From: Thermococcus sp. MV5
GTDB taxonomy: Archaea; Methanobacteriota_B; Thermococci; Thermococcales; Thermococcaceae
Reading direction: 5' to 3'
NCBI RefSeq assembly: GCF_012027425.1
Contig: NZ_SNUE01000003.1
Coordinates: 240,110 to 304,109 of the forward strand
DNA length: 64,000 nucleotides
This document shows, piece by piece, positions 62,744 through 64,000 of the stretch. The position numbers were made by a program, and so were the translations under genes. Within the stretch, counting starts at the first letter, position 1. Each line of letters starts with the position of its first letter. The notes under the pieces were generated by a model. It was not told the DNA's origin. It ran no database searches and saw only the letters and a program-made list of their open reading frames with translations.

Positions 62744-63304
62744 TTAGACTCTTTCAAACGCCAACCCAACCTCTAAGGCCGTTCCTAGAGGTAATATTTC
62801 CTCATCTACATCAAATTTTGGATGATGGTGAGGGTAGACTATCCCCTTTGCTTCGTTCTTTGTTCCAAGGAAAATAAATGCTCCTGGGACTTTTTGTAAA
62901 TAAAATGCAAAATCCTCAGCACCCATTGTTTTTTTGGCTTCGACGGCATTTAGTCCCATCCTTTTGGCAATCGTTTTAACTAATTCTACCATCTTAGGAT
63001 CATTTACTGTGGGCGGTCCTATTTCCTCAATTTTCAATTCATAAGAAGCCCCATATGCAGAAGTTACTCCCTTTAGGACTTCATCAATTCTTTTTTCAAT
63101 GAGCTCTTTGGTTTCTGCATTGAAAAACCGATAAGTCCCACTCATCTCGACTTCTCCGGAGATTATGTTAAATGCGTTTCCACCTTTTATGACTCCTACA
63201 CTTACAACACCACTCTCTAGTGGACTTAGACTTCTACTTATTATTGTTTGAAAGGCTAAAATTGCTTGGGCAACAATCGGCATGGGATCAATAGTTTCGT
63301 GGGC
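62744..63304 (-). pseudogene. C-terminal half of an M20-family amidohydrolase/carboxypeptidase, truncated
   Basis: The frame keeps the dimerisation and C-terminal catalytic parts of an M20D amidohydrolase: AHETIDPMPIVAQAI, the VSVGVIKGGNAFNIISGEVE strand, MGAEDFAFYLQKVPG and the C-terminal HHHPKFDVDEE with a metal His. The first half (about 190 residues, with HGCGHD-type zinc ligands) is missing. Upstream of AHETIDP the frame becomes unrelated sequence at about 63310, directly beside an IS607-type tnpA. The rest of the gene probably lies beyond the element, outside the window. An ATG at 63283 could still start a 179-residue product without the active site. Confidence 0.8.
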
Positions 63305-63375
63305 TGTTTCATAAATAGTTAAAAGCGTAAAGTTTAAATATTTTCATTTCATAATTTGTTTTGGAGGAGTGCTGT

Positions 63376-63984
63376 ATGAGGCTCTATCGAACAGGTAAGG
63401 CATCACAACTCTTGGGTATCAGCAAACCAACACTAATTAGAAAGATTAAATCTGGCGAGATTAAAGCGTATCGTGTTGGAAAAGAATACCGTATTCCCGA
63501 AAGTGAAATCAAAAGACTACTTGAGGGAAAAACTCTTGATAAAGTCGTCATTTATGCCAGAGTTTCGAGCAGAGACCAGAAAGAGGACCTGGGGAGGCAA
63601 GTAGAATATCTCAAAAACTACTGCTCCTCCAAGGGTTATCAAGTTGTGAAAATTCTTACCGACATTTCATCAGGCTTGAACGAGAACAGAAGGGGATTAA
63701 AACAACTCTTCAAATTGGTTGAGGGTGGGGAAGTTGGGAAAGTCGTCATAACTTACAGGGATAGACTCACACGCTTTGGCTTCAAATACCTCGAACAATA
63801 CTTCAACTCTCATGGTGTTGAAATCGAGGTAATCTTCGATGATGAAGAGAAAACGCCAGAAAAAGAACTCGTAGAGGATTTGTTAGCCATCGTAACTTCA
63901 TTTGCTGGAAAACTTTATGGAATGCGTTCTCATAAGAAAAAGCGTCTTGTAGAGGCGGTAAAGAATGCCCTCAGAGACGATTAA
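63376..63984 (+). CDS. tnpA: IS607-type serine recombinase TnpA
   Basis: A 202-residue transposase. Residues 1-50 are a MerR-like helix-turn-helix (TGKASQLLGISKPTLIRKI ... AYRVGKEYRIPESEIKRLL). The serine-recombinase catalytic domain follows with VVIYARVSSRDQ (Ser64), ADLGRQ-like EDLGRQVEYL, KVVITYRDRLTRFG and a C-terminal helix with SHKKKRLVEAV. All active-site Arg and Ser are present. ATG 63376 has GGAGGAG at 63363-63369; a TTG at 63361 lies on that site. Probably active. Confidence 0.92.
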   Translation: MRLYRTGKASQLLGISKPTLIRKIKSGEIKAYRVGKEYRIPESEIKRLLEGKTLDKVVIYARVSSRDQKEDLGRQVEYLKNYCSSKGYQVVKILTDISSGLNENRRGLKQLFKLVEGGEVGKVVITYRDRLTRFGFKYLEQYFNSHGVEIEVIFDDEEKTPEKELVEDLLAIVTSFAGKLYGMRSHKKKRLVEAVKNALRDD

Positions 63985-64000
63985 ACTCACTGCAAAATTC
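63965..64000 (+). CDS. tnpB: TnpB of the IS607-type element, 5' end only
   Basis: ATG 63965 opens a frame MPSETIKLTAKF to the window edge. This is a common N-terminus of archaeal TnpB proteins, and the 20-base overlap with tnpA in another frame is the normal IS607 arrangement. Only 12 codons are visible. Confidence 0.7.
   Translation, partial: MPSETIKLTAKF

Larger units (their letters stand above)
63310..64000 (+). mobile_element. IS607-family element, left part (runs off the window)
   Basis: The element holds a serine-recombinase tnpA and the start of a tnpB overlapping it by 20 bases, the standard IS607 order. Its left end lies near 63305-63320, where the M20 coding sequence is interrupted. 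The right end is beyond the window. IS607 elements usually make no obvious inverted repeats or target duplication, and none is visible. Confidence 0.75.

Overview
The window reads as chromosome of a hyperthermophilic archaeon of the order Thermococcales, most likely a Thermococcus close to T. litoralis or T. sibiricus. Reasons: an ADP-dependent glucokinase that closely resembles the T. litoralis enzyme as I remember it, a CoA-disulfide reductase, mannosylglycerate synthesis genes, eIF5A, NMD3 and archaeal LeuRS, DUF257 proteins (a family known from Thermococcales), TrmB control of a maltose-type transporter, low GC, and purine-rich Shine-Dalgarno sites of the GGAGGTGAT type. No rRNA, tRNA or CRISPR array was found. 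Species assignment is an inference.

Layout. 0-8.5 kb is a core region: an ArsA/Get3-like ATPase with a DUF59 partner, an RNA m5C methyltransferase, two tandem DUF257 genes, a phosphoesterase, a lysine/saccharopine-dehydrogenase-like enzyme, Nep1 and eIF5A. 8.5-17.2 kb is a sugar-uptake locus: malE-malF-malG-malK with a decayed GH130 gene downstream, and, divergent, trmB, a beta-phosphoglucomutase-like HAD gene and a GH65 disaccharide phosphorylase. 17.3-24.6 kb holds agmatinase, a ClC-CBS channel, phosphomannomutase, a ManC-type guanylyltransferase, a TIM-barrel epimerase-like protein and a PhnP-like metallo-beta-lactamase protein. 24.8-33.7 kb holds two Lrp-type regulator genes and an eight-gene catabolic operon whose first two genes match the IolM and IolN enzymes of the Thermotoga maritima inositol pathway, followed by altronate dehydratase, KDG kinase and a KDG/KDPG aldolase-like gene. 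34-45.8 kb is a beta-mannan utilisation locus: GH1 beta-mannosidase, three GH130 phosphorylase-type genes, mannose-6-phosphate isomerase and a five-component Opp-type ABC transporter. 46-49.4 kb holds mannosyl-3-phosphoglycerate phosphatase and synthase and ADP-glucokinase. 49.5-64 kb is a mix of core genes (gcvH, leuS, NMD3, DUF424, CoA-disulfide reductase), two archaeal ATPases, a methyltransferase and two mobile elements.

How the parts fit. Mannose-1-phosphate connects several of them: GH130 enzymes would release it, phosphomannomutase and ManA would feed it to fructose-6-phosphate, and ManC would make GDP-mannose for mannosylglycerate. In Pyrococcus horikoshii the genes mpgS-mpgP-manC-pmm form one operon. 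Here they keep the same order and strand but are separated by about 23 kb carrying the inositol-type and mannan loci, which suggests an inserted accessory island.

Mobile DNA has reshaped several genes. A TnpB element with one in-frame amber codon splits an MBL-fold exonuclease-like gene. An IS607-type element abuts a truncated M20 peptidase at the right edge. Short hairpin sequences resembling IS200/IS605 right ends occur alone at several sites, where they supply a Shine-Dalgarno site, a stop codon or a C-terminal tail to neighbouring genes.
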